Origin: Paractinoplanes durhamensis
Lineage (GTDB): Bacteria > Actinomycetota > Actinomycetes > Mycobacteriales > Micromonosporaceae
Direction of reading: 5' to 3'
Length of the DNA: 64,000 nt
NCBI RefSeq assembly: GCF_016862175.1
Contig: NZ_BOML01000021.1
Location: 305,654-369,653 of the forward strand
The notes below the pieces were generated by a model. That model did not search any database and was not told where the DNA came from. It saw nothing but the letters and a program-made list of their open reading frames with translations. Of this stretch, positions 17,462-24,533 are shown in pieces. The translations under genes and the position numbers were made by a program. The first letter of the stretch is position 1. The number at the start of each line of letters is the position of its first letter.

Positions 17462-18529
17462 TCAGGCGGCGGGGACCCACACCGAGCGGGGTGGGGTGAC
17501 CTGGTAGGCCTCGGCGGACAGATAGACGGTGACCCCGGGCCGGGGCGGGCCGAGCCGCAGTGAGACGTGCGCGATGAGCCCGACCCCGGCGGCGAGCGGG
17601 CGGCGGGACACCGCGGCGACGCACCGGTGCAGCAGCGCGGTGCCGAACCCGTACCGGGCGAGGACCGCGGCGACCCGGTCGCGGGCCTCCCGGTCGTCGT
17701 CGACGTAGTCGCGGATCGGGACGTAGATGCTGTAGCCGACCGGCTGCCGGGCGCCGCCGGCCAGGGTGTAGCTGCCGACCAGCGGCCGTCCGTCGAACCG
17801 GCCGGGCCCGCCGGCGGCGAGGCAGAACGCGGTCACCTCGGCCGGGTCGACGCCCGGCACCACGGCGGCGGCCCGGGCGGCGTCGGCGGCGTCCGCGTCG
17901 TGATGGCTGAGGTACAGCTTCACCCGGGCCTGCGGGCCGTCGTGCAGGTCGAGGGCGAAGAACGACAGCCGGTCGCGCCGGCCGAGCTCGCCGGGGCGGA
18001 TCGAGCGGGCCAGCATGGTCCGGTAGGAGTCGCCCAGCCCGAGCCGGCCGAGCGCCTCGGCGACCAGCTCCGGGGCCCGGTCGACGCCGGCCACCTCGGG
18101 GTTGAGGTAGACCTTGAACTCGGGTCGGCGGCCGGACCGGAACACCAGCGAGCACCACAGCGCGAAGCTGCCCGGCGGCACGTCGGCGGTGAACAGGTCG
18201 CGGACCGCGTCGAGGCGTGCGATGGCGAGGCCGTACCGGCCGGCCGCGCCGGCCAGGAAGTCGTACCCGGCCTGAGCGCCGCCCGGCACCTCGGCGAGCA
18301 GGCGCAGGGCCGGTGGCTCGTGGTCGTTGAAGGCGACCGAGAACTCGATCGGTGAGTGGTCGTCGGCGATATCGGAAGGCCAGGCCGGTGGGTCGGCGAG
18401 CGAGCGGGCGCCGTGCGGCCCGAGCACTCCGGCCAGAAGGTCCAAGGGAGTGGCCGGGTCCATCTCGAGGACCCGGCACAGTGGATTCAGCTGCCCGGCC
18501 AGATGCTCCAGAACCGAGAAGTCGCGCAT
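17462..18529 (-). CDS. Aromatic (indole/tryptophan) prenyltransferase, DMATS/ABBA family
   Basis: 355-residue soluble ABBA-fold prenyltransferase of bacterial DMATS type. It would attach a dimethylallyl group from DMAPP to the indole ring of tryptophan or a related aromatic. Recognisable pieces are SPIEFSVAFNDHEPPALR near 80 (the conserved glutamate-containing strand), VKLYLSHHDAD, FKVYLNPEV and GVTVYLSAEAYQVTPPR, the Lys/Tyr-bearing strands that bind the diphosphate. No DDxxD motif is present, as expected for this fold. The ATG at 18529 has AGGA 7 nt upstream. It leads a two-gene operon with the tryptophanase and faces the IPP isomerase gene. The regiospecificity of prenylation cannot be predicted. 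Confidence 0.85.
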   Translation of the reverse strand: MRDFSVLEHLAGQLNPLCRVLEMDPATPLDLLAGVLGPHGARSLADPPAWPSDIADDHSPIEFSVAFNDHEPPALRLLAEVPGGAQAGYDFLAGAAGRYGLAIARLDAVRDLFTADVPPGSFALWCSLVFRSGRRPEFKVYLNPEVAGVDRAPELVAEALGRLGLGDSYRTMLARSIRPGELGRRDRLSFFALDLHDGPQARVKLYLSHHDADAADAARAAAVVPGVDPAEVTAFCLAAGGPGRFDGRPLVGSYTLAGGARQPVGYSIYVPIRDYVDDDREARDRVAAVLARYGFGTALLHRCVAAVSRRPLAAGVGLIAHVSLRLGPPRPGVTVYLSAEAYQVTPPRSVWVPAA

Positions 18530-18583
18530 GAAGTTTTCCTGTTCCGCGGCGGGGGGACCGCTGCCAGGTGTGGATCACATGGG

Positions 18584-18624
18584 ACTCACCTATCGTGAGT
18601 GGACGATCACTCTTAGTCGAGTGA
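18584..18624. promoter_or_regulatory. Two inverted repeats in the divergent promoter of the prenyl-indole cluster
   Basis: ACTCAC-N5-GTGAGT (18584-18600) and TCACTC-N6-GAGTGA (18607-18624) are two perfect 6-bp-arm palindromes spaced 6 bp apart. They lie in the 171-bp region between the prenyltransferase and IPP isomerase starts. Their half-sites are related (TCAC/GTGA cores), suggesting two sites for one dimeric regulator controlling both arms of the cluster. No regulator gene is adjacent. Confidence 0.5.
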
Positions 18625-18700
18625 GAGATGGATCACAATGCATCGAGCGACCGATGCGGATTACGTTTCGTGGTGCCCGAAGCTGCGGAAACGGACAACC

Positions 18701-19273
18701 ATGGAACATGTAGTCCTGCTCGACGAGTCCGGCCGTGCCCGGGGGCGCCACGACAAACGCACCGTGCATACCGCCGACACCCCGCTCCATCTCGCCTTTT
18801 CCTGCTACGTCTTCGACTCGGCCGGCCGCTTCCTGCTGACCCAGCGGGCCGCCGGCAAGCAGACCTGGCCGGGCATCTGGACCAACAGCGTCTGCGGGCA
18901 CCCGCAGGAGGGCGAGTCGATGCGCGCCGCGGTGGCCCGCCGGGCCGAGTTCGAGCTGGGCCTGGCGCTCGACGAGATCCGCCTGGTGCTGCCCGGCTTC
19001 CGCTACCGGGCCGAGCTGGACGGGGTGGTGGAGAACGAGATGTGCCCGGTCTTCTACGCCACCGCGTCCGTCCCGCCGCGGCTCAACCCGGCCGAGGTCG
19101 GCGCCGTCCGGTGGGTTCCCTGGGATGGTTTCCTGTCCGGCGTGCTGGCCGACGACCCGGCCTACTCGCCGTGGTGCCGCCTGCAGGCGGTCGCGCTGAC
19201 CGCCCTCGGCCCGGCCCCGCGGGACTGGCCGGCCGGGGACGCCGCCGCCCTGCCGCCGGCGGCCGGCCTGTGA
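18701..19273 (+). CDS. idi: Isopentenyl-diphosphate delta-isomerase, type I
   Basis: 190-residue Nudix-type IPP isomerase that interconverts IPP and DMAPP, the prenyl donor. It shows TPLHLAFSCYVFD, the catalytic cysteine in TNSVCGHP (Cys65), and the metal/acid residues in ENEMCPVFYA. An in-frame ATG at 18638 would add 21 residues. Those codons have poor third-position GC and precede the usual family start (EHVVLLDE), so 18701 is preferred. Its position opposite the aromatic prenyltransferase implies it supplies DMAPP for indole prenylation. The stop overlaps the next gene's GTG by 3 bases, so translation is coupled. Confidence 0.88.
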   Translation: MEHVVLLDESGRARGRHDKRTVHTADTPLHLAFSCYVFDSAGRFLLTQRAAGKQTWPGIWTNSVCGHPQEGESMRAAVARRAEFELGLALDEIRLVLPGFRYRAELDGVVENEMCPVFYATASVPPRLNPAEVGAVRWVPWDGFLSGVLADDPAYSPWCRLQAVALTALGPAPRDWPAGDAAALPPAAGL

Positions 19274-19716
19274 CGGCGGACCTGCTGCCTGGCCGGTGGC
19301 GGGTGCTGGCCACCACGTTCCCGATGTGGCTGTCCGGCCGGCGACTGCGACCGATCTTCACCTACGAGCTGCTGTCGGATGCGCCGCTCACGCTGCGTGA
19401 CGTGGTCGGCTATCAAACGCGGTCAGGCGCGACGAAAACAATTACCGGCATCGATCGGTTCGACGCCGGGACCGGCGTGTTCACCTGGCGGGGGAGCGGC
19501 GTCCTCGGCGTGCTGACCAGCCGGTGGCGGGTGGCGCACGTCAGCGACGAGCGGGACCTCATCGTGCTCACCTTCGAGCGGTCCCTGGTCACCCCGGCCG
19601 GGATGGACGTGATCGGCCGCGGCCCGGACGAGCGGCCGGACGCCCGCGACCGGGTCGCGCCGGGCCTGCCCGCGGATGTTCGGGCACAGTTCGACGCGCT
19701 GTCCTGGCTGAGCTGA
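19270..19716 (+). CDS. Unrecognised 148-residue protein, possibly lipocalin-like, in the prenyl-indole cluster
   Basis: I do not recognise this protein. It has no signal peptide, no membrane helix and no obvious catalytic signature. Sequence pieces such as TITGIDRFDAGTGVFTWRG and WRVAHVSDERDLIVLTFER suggest a small antiparallel beta-barrel of calycin/lipocalin kind, which is only a guess. It begins with a GTG overlapping the idi stop (GTGA) and ends 23 bp before the P450. Translational coupling to idi and position between two biosynthetic enzymes argue for a role in the pathway, such as hydrophobic-ligand binding or an atypical cyclase or isomerase step. Confidence 0.75.
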   Translation: MTADLLPGRWRVLATTFPMWLSGRRLRPIFTYELLSDAPLTLRDVVGYQTRSGATKTITGIDRFDAGTGVFTWRGSGVLGVLTSRWRVAHVSDERDLIVLTFERSLVTPAGMDVIGRGPDERPDARDRVAPGLPADVRAQFDALSWLS

Positions 19717-19739
19717 CCACCACGGTCCAAGATGGAGCG

Positions 19740-21047
19740 ATGAATCCGAGCCCGCCGCTGGCGCCCGGCCTGCCCGTGCTGGGCAACGCCCTGCGGATGA
19801 TGGGTGACGTCCAGCAGTTCCTGGTCGACACCTACCGGCAGATGGGCCCGGTCTATCGGGTCCGGGCGCTCAACCAGGCGTTCGTCATCATGGCCGGCGA
19901 GCGCGCCAACCGCTTCCTGCTGGAGCGCGGCGACGAGGTGTTCTCCAGCGAGGTGAGCTTCGGCGGGCTGAACAGCGAGTTCGGGATGCGGGTGCACGTG
20001 CTGCGCGGCCGGCCGCATCGGCACCTTCGTAAGGTGCTGGCCACCGGCCTGTCCCGGGACCTGCTCGCCGCCCGCTGGGACGACGTGACCGCGGCGACCG
20101 AGCGGGAGCTGGCGCAATGGCGGGGGCAGCGTGCGCTGCCGGTGGTCGACCGGTGTCAGCGGCTGGCCGCCGCCCAGCTGTCGGTCGCCTTCACCGGGGC
20201 GAATTCCGCGGCCCGCTTCGCGACCCTGCGGTCGGCGTTCGAGCTGGTCCTCGACGTCACCATCGCCGGCAAGTGGCCGGCGGCGGCGCTGAAGCTGCCG
20301 GCCTACCGTCGCGCCCGCGCCGAGATCCTCGCGTTCGCCCGGTCCTGTCTGGCGGAGCGCGCGGCGCATCCGACCGGCGGTCCGGCCGACCTGCTCGACC
20401 GGGCCAACGAGGCGAAGGACGAGAACGGCAACCCCTATCCCCTTGAGGTACGGGCGGGGATGGCGCTCCAGGGCTACTTCGCCGGCATCAACACGGTCGC
20501 GTATCTCTACAGCTTCATGATGTACGCGCTGGCCCGGCACCCGGACGTGCGGGCGCGGGTGCTCGCCGAGGTGGACGCCGCCTACGACGGGGACCGGCTC
20601 GACTTCGAGCGGCTGCGCGGCCTCCCGGCGCTGCACGGGCTGGTGCTGGAGACGCTTCGGGTCTATCCACCGGCGCCCGGCTCCGCCCGTACGGTGCTGG
20701 AAGATTTTGATTTCGAAGGTTTTCGGATCGAACGCGGGAAGCGGGTGCTGGTCGCCACCTCGGTGCCGCATCAGCTCGCCGAGCACTTCCCGGAGCCGGA
20801 GCTCTTCGACATCGACCGGGACTTCGCGGCCGGGCGGCGGGCCTCGGTCTACGCGCCGTTCTCGGTCGGCAGCCACACCTGCCTCGGCGCCGGGATGACC
20901 GAGGTCCTCGCGGTCGCGACGGTGGCGATGATGGTGCGCCGGCTGACCGTGACCGCGCCGGACCGTCCGCTTCGGATCACCGCGACCCCCGGCCCCAACC
21001 CGGGAAGACGGTTCGCCGTGACGGTCGCCGGGCGGCCGAAGATCTGA
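19740..21047 (+). CDS. Cytochrome P450 of the prenyl-indole cluster
   Basis: 435-residue cytochrome P450. The I-helix oxygen-binding segment is FAGINTVAYL, the K-helix ExxR is ETLR, and the heme loop is FSVGSHTCLGAG with the thiolate ligand at Cys381. No membrane anchor is seen, so it is a soluble class I enzyme needing ferredoxin and reductase supplied elsewhere. The ATG at 19740 is preceded by GGAG. It is the last gene of the idi - unknown - P450 operon. By position it probably oxidises a prenylated indole, for example by hydroxylation or ring closure. The heme loop of S-H-T-C-L-G type is closer to eukaryote-like bacterial CYPs than to typical Streptomyces CYPs. Confidence 0.87.
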   Translation: MNPSPPLAPGLPVLGNALRMMGDVQQFLVDTYRQMGPVYRVRALNQAFVIMAGERANRFLLERGDEVFSSEVSFGGLNSEFGMRVHVLRGRPHRHLRKVLATGLSRDLLAARWDDVTAATERELAQWRGQRALPVVDRCQRLAAAQLSVAFTGANSAARFATLRSAFELVLDVTIAGKWPAAALKLPAYRRARAEILAFARSCLAERAAHPTGGPADLLDRANEAKDENGNPYPLEVRAGMALQGYFAGINTVAYLYSFMMYALARHPDVRARVLAEVDAAYDGDRLDFERLRGLPALHGLVLETLRVYPPAPGSARTVLEDFDFEGFRIERGKRVLVATSVPHQLAEHFPEPELFDIDRDFAAGRRASVYAPFSVGSHTCLGAGMTEVLAVATVAMMVRRLTVTAPDRPLRITATPGPNPGRRFAVTVAGRPKI

Positions 21048-21152
21048 GACCGTCACGGATCCGTCATATTTCCGCCCAGGCTCCGCCACATCCTTCGGCG
21101 ATCCTTTCGGTACGCGGGACAACCGGTCGTCCCGCCGCCGAGGGGAGCGGAT

Positions 21153-21524
21153 ATGACAGCCGTGCCGACCGTGCAGGTGGTCACGCTCAGCCTGACCGCG
21201 TCGACGGCCGTGGTGCGGGTGGACCGCGACATCGACCCCGAGGTGGTCCCCGAGCTGCGCGTCGCGCTCGACGAGGCGGTGCGGGCGCGGCCCCGGGTGG
21301 TGGTCGATCTCGCCCGGGTGCACGTGATCGAGGCGACCGGGCTGGGCATCCTGGTGCGGGCCCGCAGCGCGGCCCGGCAGCGGGAGGGTGAGCTGGTGCT
21401 CGCCGCGCCGTCCCGGTTCGTGCAGACCGTGCTGCACACCATGCGCCTGCACACGGCGTTCCCGCTCTACGAGTCGGCCGACGAGGCCGTCGAGGACGCT
21501 CAGGAGCCGATCAGCCCCGCGTAG
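21153..21524 (+). CDS. STAS-domain anti-sigma factor antagonist-like protein, phospho-site serine absent
   Basis: 123-residue single STAS domain (VVVDLARVHVIEATGLGILVRA). In RsbV/SpoIIAA proteins the motif D-S-[ST]-G carries the serine phosphorylated by the anti-sigma kinase. Here it reads E-A-T-G, so that serine is alanine and only the neighbouring threonine could be modified. The protein might therefore be a constitutive antagonist or bind something other than an RsbW kinase. A GAGGGGAG site precedes the ATG. The last 25 bp overlap the end of the convergent GerMN lipoprotein gene. Confidence 0.82.
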   Translation: MTAVPTVQVVTLSLTASTAVVRVDRDIDPEVVPELRVALDEAVRARPRVVVDLARVHVIEATGLGILVRARSAARQREGELVLAAPSRFVQTVLHTMRLHTAFPLYESADEAVEDAQEPISPA

Positions 21525-22048
21525 TCGGCGATGGTGAGCGGGTCGGCGGAGAGCGATCCGTCGCCGCGCGGGACCCCCAGCTGCCGGCCGTCGCTGGTGA
21601 ACGCGACCGTGCCGACCTCGGCACCCTGGCTGGTGAGGGTGCAGACGATCTGGCCGTAGGCGAGGATCTCGTCGCTGCGGGCGCCCTGGCCGGCGGTCTC
21701 GCCGATGGCGATGACGGCCCGCCGCTGCACGACGGTGATCCCCTCGACCTGCATCGTGCTCAGCGCACTGCTCAGCCCGTCCTCGTGCTCCTTGGCGGTC
21801 GGCCCGGCCAGGAGATCCTGCACCATCTGCGCGGGCGTCCGCGGGGCCGGCACCTGCCGGATCACCCGGCTCAACTCGCCGTCGCGGACCAGGTAGAGCC
21901 GCTCGACGGCGGTGCCGAGCTGGTCGCGGGCCGGGCCGCTGGACCCGAACGGGAGGGCGGGGGCGGTCAGATCGCGTGGCTCGCTGTCCACCGGCACGCC
22001 GCAGCCGCCGAGCAGCAGCACGGCCGCCAGAAGCAACCTGGCCCTCAT
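21500..22048 (-). CDS. GerMN-domain lipoprotein
   Basis: 182-residue secreted lipoprotein. The signal peptide ends in lipobox LLGGCG (Cys near 16), followed by one GerMN-like domain with VERLYLVRDGELSRVIRQV and VQDLLAGPTAKEHEDGLSSAL. It overlaps the histidine kinase stop by 4 bp (ATGA), third gene of a regulator-kinase-lipoprotein operon. Two precedents apply. MtrA-MtrB-LpqB also ends in a GerMN lipoprotein but a much larger one, and the CseA lipoprotein modulates the CseBC envelope-stress system. A role in tuning the sensor at the outer face of the membrane is the likely function. Confidence 0.83.
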   Translation of the reverse strand: MRARLLLAAVLLLGGCGVPVDSEPRDLTAPALPFGSSGPARDQLGTAVERLYLVRDGELSRVIRQVPAPRTPAQMVQDLLAGPTAKEHEDGLSSALSTMQVEGITVVQRRAVIAIGETAGQGARSDEILAYGQIVCTLTSQGAEVGTVAFTSDGRQLGVPRGDGSLSADPLTIADYAGLIGS

Positions 22049-23397
22049 GCCGTGCTCCCGGGCAGGTCGACCCGGAACCGGGCGCCGCCGCCCGGCCGGT
22101 CCAGCACGGTCGCGGTGCCGCCGTGCGCGAGCGCGTGCTGGGCGACGATCGCCAGGCCGAGCCCGGTGCCGTCGGTGCCGCCCCTGGTCCCGGCGGCCCG
22201 GCCGCGGACGAAACGGTCGAAGATCTCGGCCTTGTCCTCGGGACTGACCCCGGGCCCCTCGTCGTCGACCTCGATCCGGCCGAGCCCGTCGTCGAGGGTC
22301 AGCCGGATCGCCACCGCCCCGCCGCCGTAGGCGGTCGCGTTGTCGAGCAGGTTGCCGAGCACCTGGCCGATCCGGCGGCGGTCGACGGTCCAGCTGGGTT
22401 CGCCCTCGGCGTGCACGATGCTCTCCGGCAGCCCGCGTTCCCGGCAGGCCGAGCGGGCCAGCCCGGCGACGTCGACCGGCGCCCGCTGCGCCGCCCGGTC
22501 GCTGCGGGCCAGCGTGATCAGGTCGTTGACCAGCTGCTGGAAGCGGGCGATCTCGTCGGCGACCAGACCGGCCGCGGTCGCGGTGCGCTCGTCGAGGTGC
22601 GCGCGGCGGCGGGTGAGGACACTGGCGGCGGCGGAGAGCGTCTGCAACGGGGAGCGCAGCTCGTGGCTGACGTCGGCGGCGAACCGGCGGTCGCGTTCCA
22701 GCCGGGCCGACAGCTCGTCGACCATGGCGTTGAACGAGGACGTGAGGCGGCCGAGGTCGGGCTCCTGGGCCGGGTCGAGGCGGGCGTCGGACGCGCCGGT
22801 GGCGATGTCCTGGGCGGCCTGCGCCACCCGCACCAGCGGCCGCATCACGTAGCGGCTCGCGTAGAGCCCGAGGCCGGCGCCGGCCAGGGCGGTGGCGATC
22901 GCGACCGCGGTCAGCACGATGGTCAGCACCCGCAGCGTGTGGTCGAGCTCGGCGAGCGAGTCGACCTCGTAGAACACCGTGTCGGTGGCGATCGGCACCG
23001 CCACCACCAGGGTCGGGGCGCCGTCGGCCCGGACCCGCTGGACCGAGGCCCGGCCGGACCGGGCCTGCTCCTGCAGCGCGGCCGGGACCGCGCTGGTGGT
23101 GCCGAGGTCGGCGCTGCGGGCGAACCACTCGCCGTCGCGGTGCAGCAGCGCACGCCGGTTCTCGCCGGTGTCCAGCGCGCGCAGCAGGGCGACCAGGTCG
23201 GGGTCGGCGGTGGCGACGATGCCGGCCCGGATCACGGCGGCGTCGTAGTAGGCGGCCCGGATGGCGGTGCTCTCCCGCTCGCCGAGCAGCGAGTGCCGGA
23301 CGATCTCGTACGACGCGAAGGCCATCGTGGCGGACAGCGCGAGCGCCCCGGCGGCGAAGCCGGCGATGACCCGTGCGCGCAGCCCGGCCCGGATCAT
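22045..23397 (-). CDS. Sensor histidine kinase
   Basis: 450-residue membrane histidine kinase. A first transmembrane helix (about 8-30) is followed by an extracytoplasmic domain of about 130 residues, a second helix near 180-205 and a HAMP domain. The dimerisation motif DVSHELRSP gives phospho-accepting His245, and the ATPase domain has N-box VLGNLLDNATAYGG, EVDDEGPGV and GTGLGLAI. Its start overlaps the response regulator stop (ATGA) and its stop overlaps the lipoprotein start, so the three genes are co-translated. It presumably senses an envelope signal and phosphorylates the adjacent OmpR-type regulator. Confidence 0.9.
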   Translation of the reverse strand: MIRAGLRARVIAGFAAGALALSATMAFASYEIVRHSLLGERESTAIRAAYYDAAVIRAGIVATADPDLVALLRALDTGENRRALLHRDGEWFARSADLGTTSAVPAALQEQARSGRASVQRVRADGAPTLVVAVPIATDTVFYEVDSLAELDHTLRVLTIVLTAVAIATALAGAGLGLYASRYVMRPLVRVAQAAQDIATGASDARLDPAQEPDLGRLTSSFNAMVDELSARLERDRRFAADVSHELRSPLQTLSAAASVLTRRRAHLDERTATAAGLVADEIARFQQLVNDLITLARSDRAAQRAPVDVAGLARSACRERGLPESIVHAEGEPSWTVDRRRIGQVLGNLLDNATAYGGGAVAIRLTLDDGLGRIEVDDEGPGVSPEDKAEIFDRFVRGRAAGTRGGTDGTGLGLAIVAQHALAHGGTATVLDRPGGGARFRVDLPGSTA

Positions 23398-24071
23398 CGT
23401 TGCAGCTTGTAGCCGAGGCCGCGGACGGTGACGAGGTGCTGGGGCGCGGCCGAGTCGTCCTCGATCTTCTGCCGCAGCCGGCCGACGTGCACGTCGACGA
23501 GGCGTTCGTCGCCGCCGTCGTACTCCCAGACGCGCTGCAGCAGCTGCTGGCGGGAGAGCACCCGGCCCGGGTGGTCGGCCAGCTCGCAGAGCAGCTGGAA
23601 CTCGGTGCGGGTGACCGCCACCGGCTCGCCGCGCCGGCGCACCTCGCCGGCCTCGGGCAGGATCTCCAGCTCGCCGAAGCGCAGCACCGGCACGGCCTCC
23701 GGGGTGACCGCCCGGGCCCGCCGGCGCAGCGCCCGCAGCCGCGCGGTCAGCTCCTTGACCGCGACCGGCTTGACCAGGTAATCGTCGGCGCCGGCCTCCA
23801 GCGCGGCGACGATGTCGTGGGTGTCGTCCCGGGCGCTGATCACCACGATCGGCACGTCGTCGGTGCGCCGCATCTGCCGGATGCACTCGAAGCCGTCGAT
23901 CCCGGGCAGCATCAGGTCGACCAGCACGGTGTCGGCGGGCGACCGGCGCTGGAGCTCCAGGCCCTCCTCGGCGGTCGGCACGCCGGACACCGCGTAGCCC
24001 TCGTCCTCGAGCGCGAGCACGAGGGAGAGCCGGATCCGGTCGTCGTCCTCGATCACCAAGACTGCTGACAC
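23394..24071 (-). CDS. OmpR-family response regulator
   Basis: 225-residue regulator with a receiver domain (acidic pocket EDD, phospho-acceptor Asp52 in VLVDLMLPG, conserved Lys in YLVKP) and a C-terminal winged helix ending GLGYKL. It is the first gene of the operon with the sensor kinase and GerMN lipoprotein. The GTG at 24071 gives the normal family length, but the nearby GAGG lies only 2 nt upstream, so the start may be slightly different. The divergent STAS gene begins 122 bp away, allowing the regulator to control both. Confidence 0.88.
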   Translation of the reverse strand: MSAVLVIEDDDRIRLSLVLALEDEGYAVSGVPTAEEGLELQRRSPADTVLVDLMLPGIDGFECIRQMRRTDDVPIVVISARDDTHDIVAALEAGADDYLVKPVAVKELTARLRALRRRARAVTPEAVPVLRFGELEILPEAGEVRRRGEPVAVTRTEFQLLCELADHPGRVLSRQQLLQRVWEYDGGDERLVDVHVGRLRQKIEDDSAAPQHLVTVRGLGYKLQR

Positions 24072-24192
24072 CACCTCATCATGGCTGGTGGGCAGGGGAG
24101 CGGCGAGCGCGGGCGGCCGGATCGGCGGGACTGTCACGGAACTGTCATGGGGCTGTGGAGAAGCTGCCACACCCGGCGATGAATCTTGGCGC

Positions 24193-24495
24193 ATGGCGGA
24201 ACACGAGATACCCGAGGCGGTGGTGGTCGTCACCGAATCGTTCGACGGCCTCGCCGTCGAACGGTGGGAGCGCCTGATCGCCGGTGCGGTGGAGATGCGC
24301 CCCCGCCGGCTGGTCATCGATCTGCGGGACAGCCCGCTGATCGACGCGGCCGCGATCGGGGTTCTGCTGCGGGCCCACCGCGACATGATCAGCAGTGGTG
24401 GCCGGCTGGTGCTGCGCGGGCCGACCCCGCGGGTGCAGCGGATCCTGCACCTTGCCCGGCTGGGCCACGTCTTCGACGTCGCCGCCACGGCGTAG
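24193..24495 (+). CDS. Small STAS-like protein, phospho-site serine absent
   Basis: 100-residue STAS domain (RLVIDLRDSPLIDAAAIGVLLRAH ... VQRILHLARLGHVF). The usual D-S-S-G phosphorylation motif reads D-A-A-A, so the protein cannot be phosphorylated at the standard place. It is divergent from the response-regulator operon and is followed immediately by a strong shared terminator. The other such STAS protein stands at the far end of the same operon. An anti-sigma antagonist or a signalling scaffold are both possible. The start ATG lacks a strong ribosome site. Confidence 0.75.
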   Translation: MAEHEIPEAVVVVTESFDGLAVERWERLIAGAVEMRPRRLVIDLRDSPLIDAAAIGVLLRAHRDMISSGGRLVLRGPTPRVQRILHLARLGHVFDVAATA

Positions 24496-24527
24496 GGCCG
24501 CCGGTCTCGGTTCGAGACCGGCGGCCC
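24495..24527. terminator. Bidirectional hairpin terminator between STAS and GH16 genes
   Basis: A perfect 15-bp inverted repeat (GGGCCGCCGGTCTCG / CGAGACCGGCGGCCC) with a 3-nt loop lies between two convergent genes; its first base is the last base of the STAS stop codon. Confidence 0.8.
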
Positions 24528-24533
24528 GGTCAT

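Noticed and set aside
18638..18700. Earlier start for IPP isomerase
   Set aside because: The 21 extra codons have poor third-position GC and extend beyond the usual family N-terminus.
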